Positions 1-7,615 of a DNA stretch of 14,598 nt are shown one piece after another. The position numbers and the translations under genes are program-made. Source of the DNA: Xanthobacteraceae bacterium (GTDB lineage: Bacteria > Pseudomonadota > Alphaproteobacteria > Rhizobiales > Xanthobacteraceae). Under the pieces are notes generated by a model. It did not search any database. It was not told the origin of the DNA and saw only the letters and a program-made list of their open reading frames with translations. Every line of letters begins with the position of its first letter. Within the stretch, counting starts at the first letter, position 1. Location of the stretch: the NCBI GenBank assembly GCA_019746355.1, contig JAIESC010000042.1:1-14598 (forward strand), in the 5' to 3' direction.

Positions 1-317
1 TTCCGCTGGACCATGGAAGCAAAACCTCTCTCTGGCTGAGCCAAAATGAGTCCCGCTTTTTCGCTCGGATGTACTAGGTTCGTGGCGCTTCGCCGGCATC
101 TGACGAGCGCCGCCAATGTCTGGTCCAGAGCGGACAACCGTTGGCAGCATCGGCTGCGAGCGCACGCCGGCCAAGGACGGGAACCGCAGCGCGCCTGTCG
201 GCTTATAGGCGTGACCGGGCCGGCGGGCAGAGATGCCTAAAAGGCAATACACCGCCCTGCGGTTTCGGATTTTAACGCCCGTTCTCACTCTGACCGGCCC
301 GCCTGGGAGGCTGCCGC
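1..317. other. Upstream region without a supported gene
   Basis: I see no convincing gene here. A 64-codon open frame at 46-240 on the + strand has Arg/Ala-rich, shadow-like composition and no clear Shine-Dalgarno site, so I do not call it. A small perfect hairpin (TGCCT-AAA-AGGCA) sits at 234-246, too short to call a terminator. The only functional signal I can support is the GGGAGG ribosome-binding site at 305-310, seven bases before the stress-protein ATG at 318. Confidence 0.6.
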
Positions 318-1175
318 ATGCATATCGTGGCCGCGACGGATTTCTCCACCCGCTCGAACCGGGCGCTGCGGCAGGCTGGTCTCCTTTCACAGACCCCTGA
401 CGCGCATCTGCATGTTCTGCACGTCGTCGATGACGATCAGCCGGACGAGCTCGTGCGCGTGGAAATGCGCGAGGCCGAACGGTTGCTCGCCGAGCAGCTC
501 AATTCGATGCTGGAGCTTCGCGGCGTCCGCTCGCGCGCCGTGGTCGTCACCGGCGACCCGTTCGACGGCATCCTGCGCGCGGCCGGCGAGATCGGCGCGG
601 ACCTCATCGTCATGGGCAGTCACCGCAAGCAGTTCCTGCGCGACGTCTTTGTCGGCACCACCATCGAGCGGGTGATCAGGAAGCGCGCCTTCCCGGTGCT
701 GATGGTCAACAACGAGGCGCAGCGGATCTATGCGAACGTCGTCGTCCCGGTCGACATGTCGGATGCGTCGGCCAACGCCCTGCGGGTCGCCCTGTCGATG
801 AAGCTCATCAGCGCCGAGCCGGCCACCATCCTTCATGCCTTCTGGCCGCTGGCGAAGGGCAAGATGTCCGCCGGCGGCCACGACCAGGCCGGCATCGACA
901 GCTACGTCGCGAGCGAGCGCCAGCGCGCCATGGACGAGTTGGCCCAGTTCCTGGTTGAGAACGGCTTCACCGGGCAACGCTGGTCGCTTCGCGCCGAGGA
1001 AGGCGGAGCCATGGAGATCATCTCGCGCGCGGTCTCGCAGCTGCGCCCCGATCTCCTGGTGATGGGCACGCACGGCCGTTCGGCGGCGCTCAGAGTGCTG
1101 ATCGGCAGCGTCACCGAAGAGGCGCTCCGCTCGTTGAGCGTCGATATCCTGGCCGTGCCGCCGCTTGGCGGATGA
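318..1175 (+). CDS. Universal stress protein with two UspA domains in tandem
   Basis: A 285-aa cytoplasmic protein made of two UspA-fold domains, about residues 1-132 and 137-281. Proteins of this class bind ATP or act as stress-linked regulators; the precise role of this one cannot be read from sequence. The second domain has the full nucleotide-binding signature G-x2-G-x9-G-S (G250, G253, G263, S264). In the first domain the corresponding stretch is G100-S-H-R103 ... G113-T, with Arg in place of the middle Gly, so nucleotide binding there may be altered. Both domains start with the typical beta strand followed by an Asp and Ser/Thr-rich turn (ATDFS near residue 6; PVDMSDAS near residue 144). 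The ATG at 318 follows GGGAGG at a spacing of seven bases, which fixes the start. The gene stands alone, with 167 bases to the next gene on the same strand. The family call is firm; the exact function is open. Confidence 0.95.
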   Translation: MHIVAATDFSTRSNRALRQAGLLSQTPDAHLHVLHVVDDDQPDELVRVEMREAERLLAEQLNSMLELRGVRSRAVVVTGDPFDGILRAAGEIGADLIVMGSHRKQFLRDVFVGTTIERVIRKRAFPVLMVNNEAQRIYANVVVPVDMSDASANALRVALSMKLISAEPATILHAFWPLAKGKMSAGGHDQAGIDSYVASERQRAMDELAQFLVENGFTGQRWSLRAEEGGAMEIISRAVSQLRPDLLVMGTHGRSAALRVLIGSVTEEALRSLSVDILAVPPLGG

Positions 1176-1342
1176 GGCGCCGTACCCACGCCATGCATCG
1201 CAAAACCGACACGGCCTGAACGCCCTGAAATATCGGAAAATGACCCAAGGCGGACGTTTAAGTCAGCGTCAAGGCGTTGCGCGTTGGTGGCAATCCACTC
1301 TATCCATTCGGCCGTCTGATCGACGACACGCGAGAGCCAAAC

Positions 1343-2239
1343 ATGACCGACACACCTGAATACACGCCGCCGGACGTCTGGGTCTGGGAGAAGGACGACA
1401 GCCCCAAGTGGCGCTATGGCAATACCAATCGCCCTGTCGCGGGCGCGACGCATAAGAAGGTGTTGCCGCGCGGCAAGCATCCGCTGCAGCTCTATTCACT
1501 GGCGACGCCCAATGGCGTCAAGGTGACGATCATGCTGGAGGAATTGCTGGCCGCCGGCCATCGCGGAGCGGAATACGACGCCTGGCTGATCCGGATCGGC
1601 GAGGGCGACCAGTTTGGCAGCGGATTTACCGGGGTGAATCCGAATTCCAAAATCCCGGCGCTGATGGACTATAGCGAGCAGACGCCGCGACGGGTGTTCG
1701 AATCCGGCGCGATCCTGCTTTACCTCGCGGAAAAATTCGGCGCGTTCCTGCCGAAGGATCGCGGCAAGCGCACCGAGGCGCTGAACTGGCTGTTCTGGCA
1801 GATGGGTTCAACGCCGTACGTGGGCGGCGGCTTCGGGCATTTCTATGCCTATGCTCCGGTGAAGATCAAATACGCCATCGACCGTTTCGCAATGGAGGTG
1901 AAACGCCAGCTCGACGTGCTCGACCGGCAGCTTGCGGACAATCGGTTCATCGCCGGCGACGAATATACGATCGCCGACATGGCGATCTGGCCGTGGTACG
2001 GCAACGGCATGTTGAACGGCGCGTCCTACAACGACCCGCGCAAATTCCTGCAGACGCACGAATATAAAAACCTGACGCGCTGGACGAAAGAAATCGGCGA
2101 GCGGGCGGCCGTCAAGCGCGGGCGAAGGGTCAACCGCGCCAGCGGGCCGCCCGAAGAACAAATGCACGAGCGCCATGACGCCAGCGATTTCGAGACGAAG
2201 ACGGGACAAGGTCAACGCGCGCCGGCAAACCCATCGTAG
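1343..2239 (+). CDS. yghU: Glutathione S-transferase, YghU type
   Basis: A 298-aa cytosolic thioredoxin-fold enzyme that matches E. coli YghU from end to end as I recall it. Known YghU/YfcG proteins are glutathione transferases with disulfide-bond oxidoreductase activity that bind two glutathione molecules per active site. Visible hallmarks are the Thr55-Pro56-Asn57 motif after LQLYSL, the NPNSKIPAL segment near residue 99, E120-S121 of the glutathione site, the GGGFGHFY helix region near residue 160, and the YghU-specific tail with HERHDASDFET near residue 272. The ATG at 1343 is chosen because the YghU family starts with a similar MTD peptide; the open frame extends further upstream to 1277, but that stretch has no family resemblance. 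The ribosome-binding site (GAGAG) is modest. The last ten or so residues after the conserved tail are extra and variable. Confident call. Confidence 0.95.
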   Translation: MTDTPEYTPPDVWVWEKDDSPKWRYGNTNRPVAGATHKKVLPRGKHPLQLYSLATPNGVKVTIMLEELLAAGHRGAEYDAWLIRIGEGDQFGSGFTGVNPNSKIPALMDYSEQTPRRVFESGAILLYLAEKFGAFLPKDRGKRTEALNWLFWQMGSTPYVGGGFGHFYAYAPVKIKYAIDRFAMEVKRQLDVLDRQLADNRFIAGDEYTIADMAIWPWYGNGMLNGASYNDPRKFLQTHEYKNLTRWTKEIGERAAVKRGRRVNRASGPPEEQMHERHDASDFETKTGQGQRAPANPS

Positions 2240-2551
2240 TCCCGCATCAATCAAGCCGACGATGCCGCCCTTGCTTCTGTTGCCTGCTGACGAAGTCATC
2301 GGCTGACAGGTCGCAAGGTCGGCTTCTGGCACTTGGCCGACGGTGCGATACGTGGCCCTCCATTCCGCTACGAATTTACCGGCACCGCCAGCCGGCGCGC
2401 ATGAATGGCCCGGATTCAGCGTGGCCGAGCCCAACGTCGTCAGAGGACAGCCGGCACTTCAAGATTGGACAACACGGCCTGCGGGCTACAATGCGGGCCG
2501 GATGGCCGGTGAGGCGCGCTGGAACCTGACCCGGCGCTGGGGGGATCGGGA
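2240..2551. other. 312-bp intergenic region without a gene
   Basis: I find no credible coding frame, RNA gene or strong terminator between the GST stop and the next gene. An open frame from 2343 to 2594 overlaps the next gene in another phase and looks like chance. A weak inverted match (AGCCGACGATG near 2254 and CATCGGCT near 2298) could form an imperfect hairpin after the GST gene. The G-rich stretch just before 2552 is the only candidate ribosome-binding site for the next gene. Confidence 0.5.
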
Positions 2552-3514
2552 ATGCGAATTTCCTGGTGGGCCTGCATATCCGTGGGGGTCCTGACCTGCC
2601 TGGTGGCCGGCGTGGCCACGTATCAACACTTCGGTCAGCCGTCGTTGCCGGCCGAATCACCCGGCGCGTTCGCGCCGTCTGAGCGGCATGCACTCGATCA
2701 AAAGCCGGAGCAGCCGCTTGCTGACAAAGACGAGAGGCGGTCGCAGGACGTTGACCCGGCCCCTGCCCGTTCGGAGCCCGATCAGTTGCCGAATGTTCAG
2801 AAGGAAGCGCGTCTCGAGGACGCAACCAGCCCCGGTGCTGTCGAGCCCCCCGAGCTGAACGAACCAAAGCAAAATCTCTCGTGGCTGGCTTATTACGCCT
2901 ATTCGGAACTGCCCCCCGAGACCAAGCCGGCGGACACCGTTCTCAACGCTCTCAAGGACATCCCGCCCGGGACGCCCGTCGAGGAAATCAGGCGGGTGGC
3001 CGACGTCCTGGGATTGGACTTCACGTTCATGAAGGCGATCGCGAAGATCGAGTCCAACTTTAATCCCAAGGCGCGCACCGGCTCGTATATCGGCCTGTTC
3101 CAGCTCAGCAAGTATGAATTCGCCAAGCACGGATCCGGCGACATTCTGGTTTCGCGTGACAACACTGTCGCCGCTGCCTTGAAGATGATGACTGAAGCTG
3201 CCCTGTTCGAGATGTACAATCGCAGGAAGCCGACCCTGAATGACCTGTACCTCGTTCACCAGCAGGGGATCGAAGGCGCGACAGAACACCTGAGCAAGCC
3301 TGACCGGCTCGCGTGGCGATCGATGTGCGCCACCGACGAAGGCAAGACAAAGGGCGAGAAGTGGTGCAAGCGCGCGATCTGGGGCAACACGCTTCCGGCG
3401 CTGAAAAAGGCCTGGAAAAACGTCAACAAGGTCACCTCGGCTGCCTTTGTCGACATGTGGCAGCAGCGCGTGTCGCAGTTTTACGCGCGATATTCGACGG
3501 CCGCAGCGAACTGA
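2552..3514 (+). CDS. Membrane-anchored lytic-transglycosylase-like protein (SLT domain)
   Basis: A 320-aa protein with a hydrophobic N-terminal segment (about residues 5-23) that can act as a signal anchor, a Pro/Glu-rich linker (about 30-110) and a C-terminal lysozyme-like domain (about 125-315). The core motif AIAKIESNFNPKA places the expected catalytic Glu at 167, followed by GSYIGLFQLS near 177, the Gly-x-x-Gln-like segment typical of SLT domains. In this family the enzyme cleaves the MurNAc-GlcNAc bond of peptidoglycan in the periplasm. C259 and C272 could form a disulfide in the exported domain. I assign no specific mlt or slt name because the order of motifs after the Glu (an LVHQQGIEG segment near 234) is not typical of the E. 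coli enzymes. Stand-alone gene; the next gene converges on it across a large palindromic repeat. Confidence 0.85.
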   Translation: MRISWWACISVGVLTCLVAGVATYQHFGQPSLPAESPGAFAPSERHALDQKPEQPLADKDERRSQDVDPAPARSEPDQLPNVQKEARLEDATSPGAVEPPELNEPKQNLSWLAYYAYSELPPETKPADTVLNALKDIPPGTPVEEIRRVADVLGLDFTFMKAIAKIESNFNPKARTGSYIGLFQLSKYEFAKHGSGDILVSRDNTVAAALKMMTEAALFEMYNRRKPTLNDLYLVHQQGIEGATEHLSKPDRLAWRSMCATDEGKTKGEKWCKRAIWGNTLPALKKAWKNVNKVTSAAFVDMWQQRVSQFYARYSTAAAN

Positions 3515-3534
3515 CTGGCAGGGTGCGGAAAATC

Positions 3535-3690
3535 TCTCCCACGGTCATTCCGGGGCGCGCCGAAGGCGCGAGCCCAGAATCCAGTTTCGCAGGGACTTTC
3601 TCCTGAACTGGATTCCGGGCCCGCCGCCGTAGCGCGTCGAAGACGCGCGTAAACGCGCTTATGGCAGCGTCCCGGAATGACCGCGGGAGA
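3535..3690. repeat. Nested palindromic intergenic repeat between convergent genes
   Basis: The outer arms 3535-3554 and 3671-3690 are reverse complements with 19 of 20 matches; the core contains TCATTCCGGG. Inside them a second pair, 3572-3586 and 3601-3615, is complementary at 14 of 15 positions around AATCCAGTT. A third, three-arm hairpin module lies at 3630-3659. Palindromic repeats with a TCATTCCGGG edge are, to my recollection, common between genes in Bradyrhizobium-type genomes. The position, between a + strand stop at 3514 and a - strand stop at 3748, suits a bidirectional transcript end, although there is no T tract. Confidence 0.85.
3630..3659 (+). repeat. Three-arm hairpin module, copy 1
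   Basis: A 30-bp unit in which arm A (AGCGCGTC), arm B (GACGCGCGT) and arm C (ACGCGCT) follow each other with GAA and AA spacers. Arm B can pair with either A or C, so two alternative hairpins are possible. Further copies lie at 11056-11085 (inverted), 11214-11243 and 11528-11557. Confidence 0.8.
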
Positions 3691-3747
3691 GTTTTCGGCC
3701 CGTGAGCTCATAAACACGCCGCACAGTGGCTGACGAGAGTCCGATAG

Positions 3748-4312
<565 letters not shown>

Positions 4313-4334
4313 CGCGTAAGCCTGCGACCGCTCC

Positions 4335-5840
4335 CTACCACCACCCGCGCCGGCGCGTATTGCCCTGCACGCCCCAAAACGGAAAGCCGCCGCCGCCGCG
4401 GTAGTCGTCGCCCGCAACGTTGATGTTGGGGGCAGGCTTGCGCGTGATGAATCCGCCCTGAGGCTGCTGGCTCAGCACCGCGACGAATTCGGTGCGATAG
4501 TTGGTCTCGCTGCTCAGCGGCTCGTCCGAGACGACGATCGAGGACCGCGGCAACGCGGTCGGCGCGATGCGATCGAGCACGTCCTGCGGAATGGTGACGC
4601 GGTCGAGCGCGCTCTTGGCCGCGTCCCCATTGTCGATCGTGACCGCGGTCCAGCGCAGGCCCGCGTCGCTGCGCGCCATCGCGGTGAACACGTGCGTGCC
4701 GATGGGCTTGTCGTGATTGCGGATCGTGATCGGAGCCTCGATGGTCGCGTCGAACACCTCGCCGCCGTCCGACCAGGGCTTGCGCGTGTTGCGCCGGACG
4801 TAAATTTTCTGCGTCGCGCGGCTGATGAAGATCGAGACCGGTTCGAGCGCGAGCTTCGCGTCATTCGCCGCCTTGGCGGCGGCGGCCTTCCTGGTCTCGG
4901 CCGCCTTGACCGCTTCCTTAGCGGCTGCGTCGGCGTCGAGTTTGGCCTTCGCATCGGCCGGCGCGCTGTCGAGCCGCGCCGCCGCTTCCGCCGCCCGGGT
5001 GGCGGCCTTCTGCTTGCGCTCCTCGGCCCGCGCCTTGGCTTGGTCTGTGGTCGCCGCGGCGAGCGCCTTGTCGGCCACCGCGAGGTCGGTGTCGGCCTGG
5101 GTCTTGAGCGATTTCAGCTTGCGCAGCGATGCCGTGAGCGATGCCATCTCGCGCGCCGCTCTCGCGGCGGCTTTCTTGGCCTCGTCGGCCGCCTTTGCGG
5201 CCTCCGTGGCCTCGCGGGCGAGCGTCCCGACATGCGCCGGCGCAGCCGCGAGGGCCTTCGCGTTCGGCATCAACAGCGCCGGGTGGGAAAACTCGACCGG
5301 GGCCGCGTCATTCGGCGAGATGATCACCCGCATCCCGATCCGCGTCTTGTCGAACAGCTTCTCCGCAAAGCGGTAGGGCATCCGGATGCAGCCATGCGAG
5401 GCCGCATAGCCGGGCAGCGGCCCGCCGTGCAGCGCGATGCCGTTCCAGGTGATGCGCTGCATGTGCGGCATCCAGGCATCGTCATACATGGTGGAGTGGT
5501 GGTCCCGCTTCTTCTCCACGACGGCGAAGATGCCGGCCGGCGTCTCGCGCCCCGAGACGCCGGTCGAGACCGGTGCACGCAGGATCCAGCCGTCGGCGTC
5601 GTACAACGTGACCTGCTGGGTCTTGATGGACACGATCGCCATGATCGGCTCGCCTGCCGCACGACGCACTGCCTCGTCGGGCGGCACGGGGCGTGCCTGT
5701 GGTGCCGCCATGGCATCGGAGAAGTGGACACCGGCGGTCAGCGCCGTCAGCGCGGCCACCGCCGCAAGCGTTACGATGGCAGGAGGTCGCGAATGCCGCA
5801 TCGCCACGATGGATTGCGGCCTCGCCAATCGATTGACCAT
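4335..5840 (-). CDS. L,D-transpeptidase (YkuD domain) with Ala-rich coiled coil and second YkuD-like domain
   Basis: A 501-aa exported protein. A signal peptide covers about residues 18-45 (hydrophobic AIVTLAAVAALTALTAGV, plausible cleavage after AMA). The catalytic YkuD domain at about 64-180 has the hallmark HGG at 138-140 and SHGCIRM at 148-154, with Cys151 as nucleophile and His138, His149 and Arg153 as partners. Such enzymes make 3-3 peptidoglycan cross-links or attach proteins to the wall. Residues about 205-333 form a long Ala/Lys/Glu-rich coiled coil. Residues about 335-442 repeat the fold start (VSIFISRATQKIYVRR, IEAPITIRNHDKPIGTHVF) but show no Cys-containing active-site motif, so this second domain is likely inactive. 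The tail is Gly/Trp-rich. The ATG at 5840 follows AGGGGG closely; an internal ATG at 5801 has no better ribosome-binding site. Downstream, 22 bases away, is the broken RibD-like gene. Confidence 0.92.
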   Translation of the reverse strand: MVNRLARPQSIVAMRHSRPPAIVTLAAVAALTALTAGVHFSDAMAAPQARPVPPDEAVRRAAGEPIMAIVSIKTQQVTLYDADGWILRAPVSTGVSGRETPAGIFAVVEKKRDHHSTMYDDAWMPHMQRITWNGIALHGGPLPGYAASHGCIRMPYRFAEKLFDKTRIGMRVIISPNDAAPVEFSHPALLMPNAKALAAAPAHVGTLAREATEAAKAADEAKKAAARAAREMASLTASLRKLKSLKTQADTDLAVADKALAAATTDQAKARAEERKQKAATRAAEAAARLDSAPADAKAKLDADAAAKEAVKAAETRKAAAAKAANDAKLALEPVSIFISRATQKIYVRRNTRKPWSDGGEVFDATIEAPITIRNHDKPIGTHVFTAMARSDAGLRWTAVTIDNGDAAKSALDRVTIPQDVLDRIAPTALPRSSIVVSDEPLSSETNYRTEFVAVLSQQPQGGFITRKPAPNINVAGDDYRGGGGFPFWGVQGNTRRRGWW

Positions 5841-6087
5841 CCCCCTGCCCCCTGCTCCGGTTGATGTCTGTCCGCGCTTAGGTGGATCAAGTGTCAGTTC
5901 GCGATTTCAGGAAATCAACTGCCGCCACAACGCGCCGCACTTCGCCCCCCCCCGGGACAATCGACCAAAACGATCGACCCGCTCGACAGCGATTCTCTTA
6001 TACACAGCGGCCCATGTGCAAGGCCAATGTGGGCCGCGACCGGCGTGGCCCTTGGGTTTCGCTTTCCGTTCAACCCATCCTGCGACG
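5841..6087. other. Intergenic region with C9 tract and hairpins
   Basis: No gene is supported here. Visible features are a small palindrome GATTTC-AG-GAAATC at 5903-5916, which could be an operator upstream of the L,D-transpeptidase, a run of nine C at 5945-5953, and an 8-bp hairpin (GCGGCCCA at 6007-6014 with TGGGCCGC at 6030-6037). The region marks the border between host genes and the phage-like region that starts with the terminase remnant at 6088. Confidence 0.5.
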
Positions 6088-6188
6088 CTAGTACGCCGGT
6101 CTTAGGGCTCTGGTACCAGCGCACCGACATCGTCTGCAGCCCGTGCGCGCCGCCCATCGCGTTGCATCGCCTTCATCATCGCGGCATG
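6088..6188 (-). pseudogene. Remnant of a terminase large subunit 3' end (second copy)
   Basis: This segment aligns in the same orientation with the 3' end of the intact terminase gene at 7616-7716. By eye about 62 of 66 columns match between 6123-6188 and 7653-7717, with one one-base gap; similarity is weaker over the last 30 bases to the TAG. The decoded peptide runs AAMMKAMQRDG, then after a one-base insertion GAHGLQTMSVRWYQSPK, against AAVMKAMQRDGGAHGLQTMSVRGYQSLK-type residues in the intact protein. Most differences in the GAHGLQTMSVR part fall in third codon positions, so this copy came from a diverged, once-functional homologue rather than a fresh duplication. It ends the protease unit 6275-7373 on the left side. 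Confidence 0.85.
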
Positions 6189-6274
6189 GCGCGAGAAAAC
6201 ACTTCAAGCCTTGACGCATCGCAGCGAGGATCAGGAACTGGAGACTTCGCCGCCGGAGCCTTTTCGTTTCTGGC

Positions 6275-7192
6275 TCAAAGCTGCGCCGGCACTGCTTGTA
6301 TCTGCACGTTCAGGTTCTTAACGAACGTGTTGCCCTGATGGCTCTGAATGACCTTTGCGGCGGGAGTGTTCGATAGCGTGATCATAAACGCATGGTGGGC
6401 CGACAGGATAGCGTCCTGAAGTGGCGGGTCGGTCTCCAGCATCTTGATGTTCAGTCCGATCTTAGCGCAGTCCTGAGCGTGAATGTGACGCGAGTGCTGC
6501 TTATGCGTCGTGACCTTGGTCAACTCGGTCGCGATCGACTTTGCGAGCGCAGCCCTCTTCTTCTTTTTCCTAAACATACCCTCGACGAGCGTTCGCTCTG
6601 CGATCTGCTTCGACATGTCGATCGCGTCTTGCGCCTGAGTCAGCATGGTCGGCGCTATTTGGGCAAGAATGGGCTGCCAGACAACGAGCTTGCTGTTGTC
6701 GGCCTTGATCTCCTGAAACGCTCGCTGAAATTCGTCGAGCAACGTCACGGCTGGCCTGTTGCCGAATTGCGGATCGATCGGGCCGAGGTTGCTATGCGTG
6801 CCCATCCAGATTTCTTCGCCGGCGAGCGCCAAGATAGTGCCGCCCGACATTGCGATCTGCGGGACAAAGACCCTGATCCTGTGATCGAATTTCTGTCGCA
6901 GGTAGTGGATCAGCGACTCGGTCGCCGAAACATAGCCACCTGGGCTATGAAGAATGAGGTCGAGCCCGACGTTGAAGTCCATCCCGTGCAGGCAGTTCAT
7001 AAAGCCCGCTTTATCTTCGTCGGTGATGCCGACGACGTTGAAGAAGCGAGGGTCAGTTTTCTGTAGCCACCCCGAGTAATAAAAAAGCGTGTTGCGCTTC
7101 GTCAGATCGTAGAGCGCGCTCGCATATTTTCGGCGAGCCGCATCGTAGGCGCTTGCATTGACCTCAGCGAGGATGCTGTTCCAATTCCCCAT
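6275..7192 (-). CDS. ClpP-fold serine protease, SDH/SppA-like
   Basis: A 305-aa protein of the serine dehydrogenase proteinase family (ClpP/crotonase fold). LILHSPGGYVSATESL (residues 79-94) gives the oxyanion-forming HSPGG, and VPQIAMSGGTILALAG (110-125) gives the likely nucleophile Ser116. GTHSNLGPIDPQFG (131-144) is the conserved segment that follows in SDH and SppA proteins. There is no signal peptide or membrane segment, so action in the cytoplasm is expected. The C-terminal 100 residues are basic and helical; their role is unknown. The ATG at 7192 follows AAGGGGGCAAAGAGA; the open frame continues upstream to a TTG at 7261, but that stretch overlaps the preceding gene and lacks family features. 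The start overlaps the end of the upstream 69-aa gene by 29 bases. GC content looks lower than in the flanking phage genes, which suggests separate acquisition. The unit lies between two copies of the terminase 3' end. Confidence 0.85.
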   Translation of the reverse strand: MGNWNSILAEVNASAYDAARRKYASALYDLTKRNTLFYYSGWLQKTDPRFFNVVGITDEDKAGFMNCLHGMDFNVGLDLILHSPGGYVSATESLIHYLRQKFDHRIRVFVPQIAMSGGTILALAGEEIWMGTHSNLGPIDPQFGNRPAVTLLDEFQRAFQEIKADNSKLVVWQPILAQIAPTMLTQAQDAIDMSKQIAERTLVEGMFRKKKKRAALAKSIATELTKVTTHKQHSRHIHAQDCAKIGLNIKMLETDPPLQDAILSAHHAFMITLSNTPAAKVIQSHQGNTFVKNLNVQIQAVPAQL

Positions 7193-7373
7193 TCTCTTTG
7201 CCCCCTTGGCGATGGTCGGCGGTAGCGCCGTCGGACAAGTAGCTGGGGGCGTAGGCATCAAAACCCGGAATGGCGACCGGCTGGGCGGTGCCTTCCTGAT
7301 GTAATCTCAAGTCGCGAAGCCAGTTCGCGAGCTCTTCTGTTGTGGGGCGCTTAGCGACGCTTTTCTTGCTCAT
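7164..7373 (-). CDS. Small unknown protein upstream of the ClpP-fold protease
   Basis: A 69-aa frame starting MSKKSVAKRPTTEELANWLR, with a short charged helix (about residues 11-26) and a Gln/Gly/Glu-rich end. I do not recognise a family. It has an ATG at 7373 preceded by AGGGGGAAAAAGGCC, and its end overlaps the protease start by 29 bases, which fits translational coupling. The shared low-GC context supports co-acquisition with the protease. It may be a partner or regulator of the protease, but nothing in the sequence proves this. Confidence 0.6.
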   Translation of the reverse strand: MSKKSVAKRPTTEELANWLRDLRLHQEGTAQPVAIPGFDAYAPSYLSDGATADHRQGGKENGELEQHPR

Positions 7374-7615
7374 GGCCTTTTTCCCCCTGTTGAGGCTGAC
7401 AGGGTATCATGTGATTTGTTTCAAAAAAACAACCCCAGCCAGCGAATATTGTCCGTTTTTTGATTTATTGCAGAGTATTTGCCGTCATCCACTGCTCTTG
7501 AACCTCGTCGAATCCGGCGCTTCCGGGTGCGGCCGGATGGGTACGTCGCGTCGATCCGCTTTGACATGATGCCGTCCAACGCCATCCGATAGACGGCATA
7601 AACTTCCGGGCCGGG
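7374..7615. other. AT-rich leader of the protease unit, with hairpins
   Basis: This 242-bp gap is clearly more AT-rich than its surroundings. It contains a perfect 6-bp inverted repeat TTGTTT/AAACAA (7416-7421 and 7427-7432), a possible operator or promoter part for the leftward 69-aa/protease pair. I could not find a convincing -10 hexamer at a good distance. An 8-bp hairpin with a 15-base loop (ATGCCGTC at 7569-7576, GACGGCAT at 7592-7599) lies just after the terminase stop at 7616 and may end terminase transcription, although no T tract follows. Confidence 0.45.

Noticed and set aside
46..240. 64-codon open frame at the left edge
   Set aside because: No family resemblance, no ribosome-binding site, and Arg/Ala-rich chance composition.
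4692..5864. 390-codon open frame on the + strand opposite the L,D-transpeptidase gene
   Set aside because: Arg/Gly/Leu-rich shadow frame caused by GC bias; the opposite strand encodes a clear YkuD enzyme.
5945..5953. C9 homopolymer as a phase-variation tract
   Set aside because: It lies in no credible gene and not within a promoter spacer that I can define.
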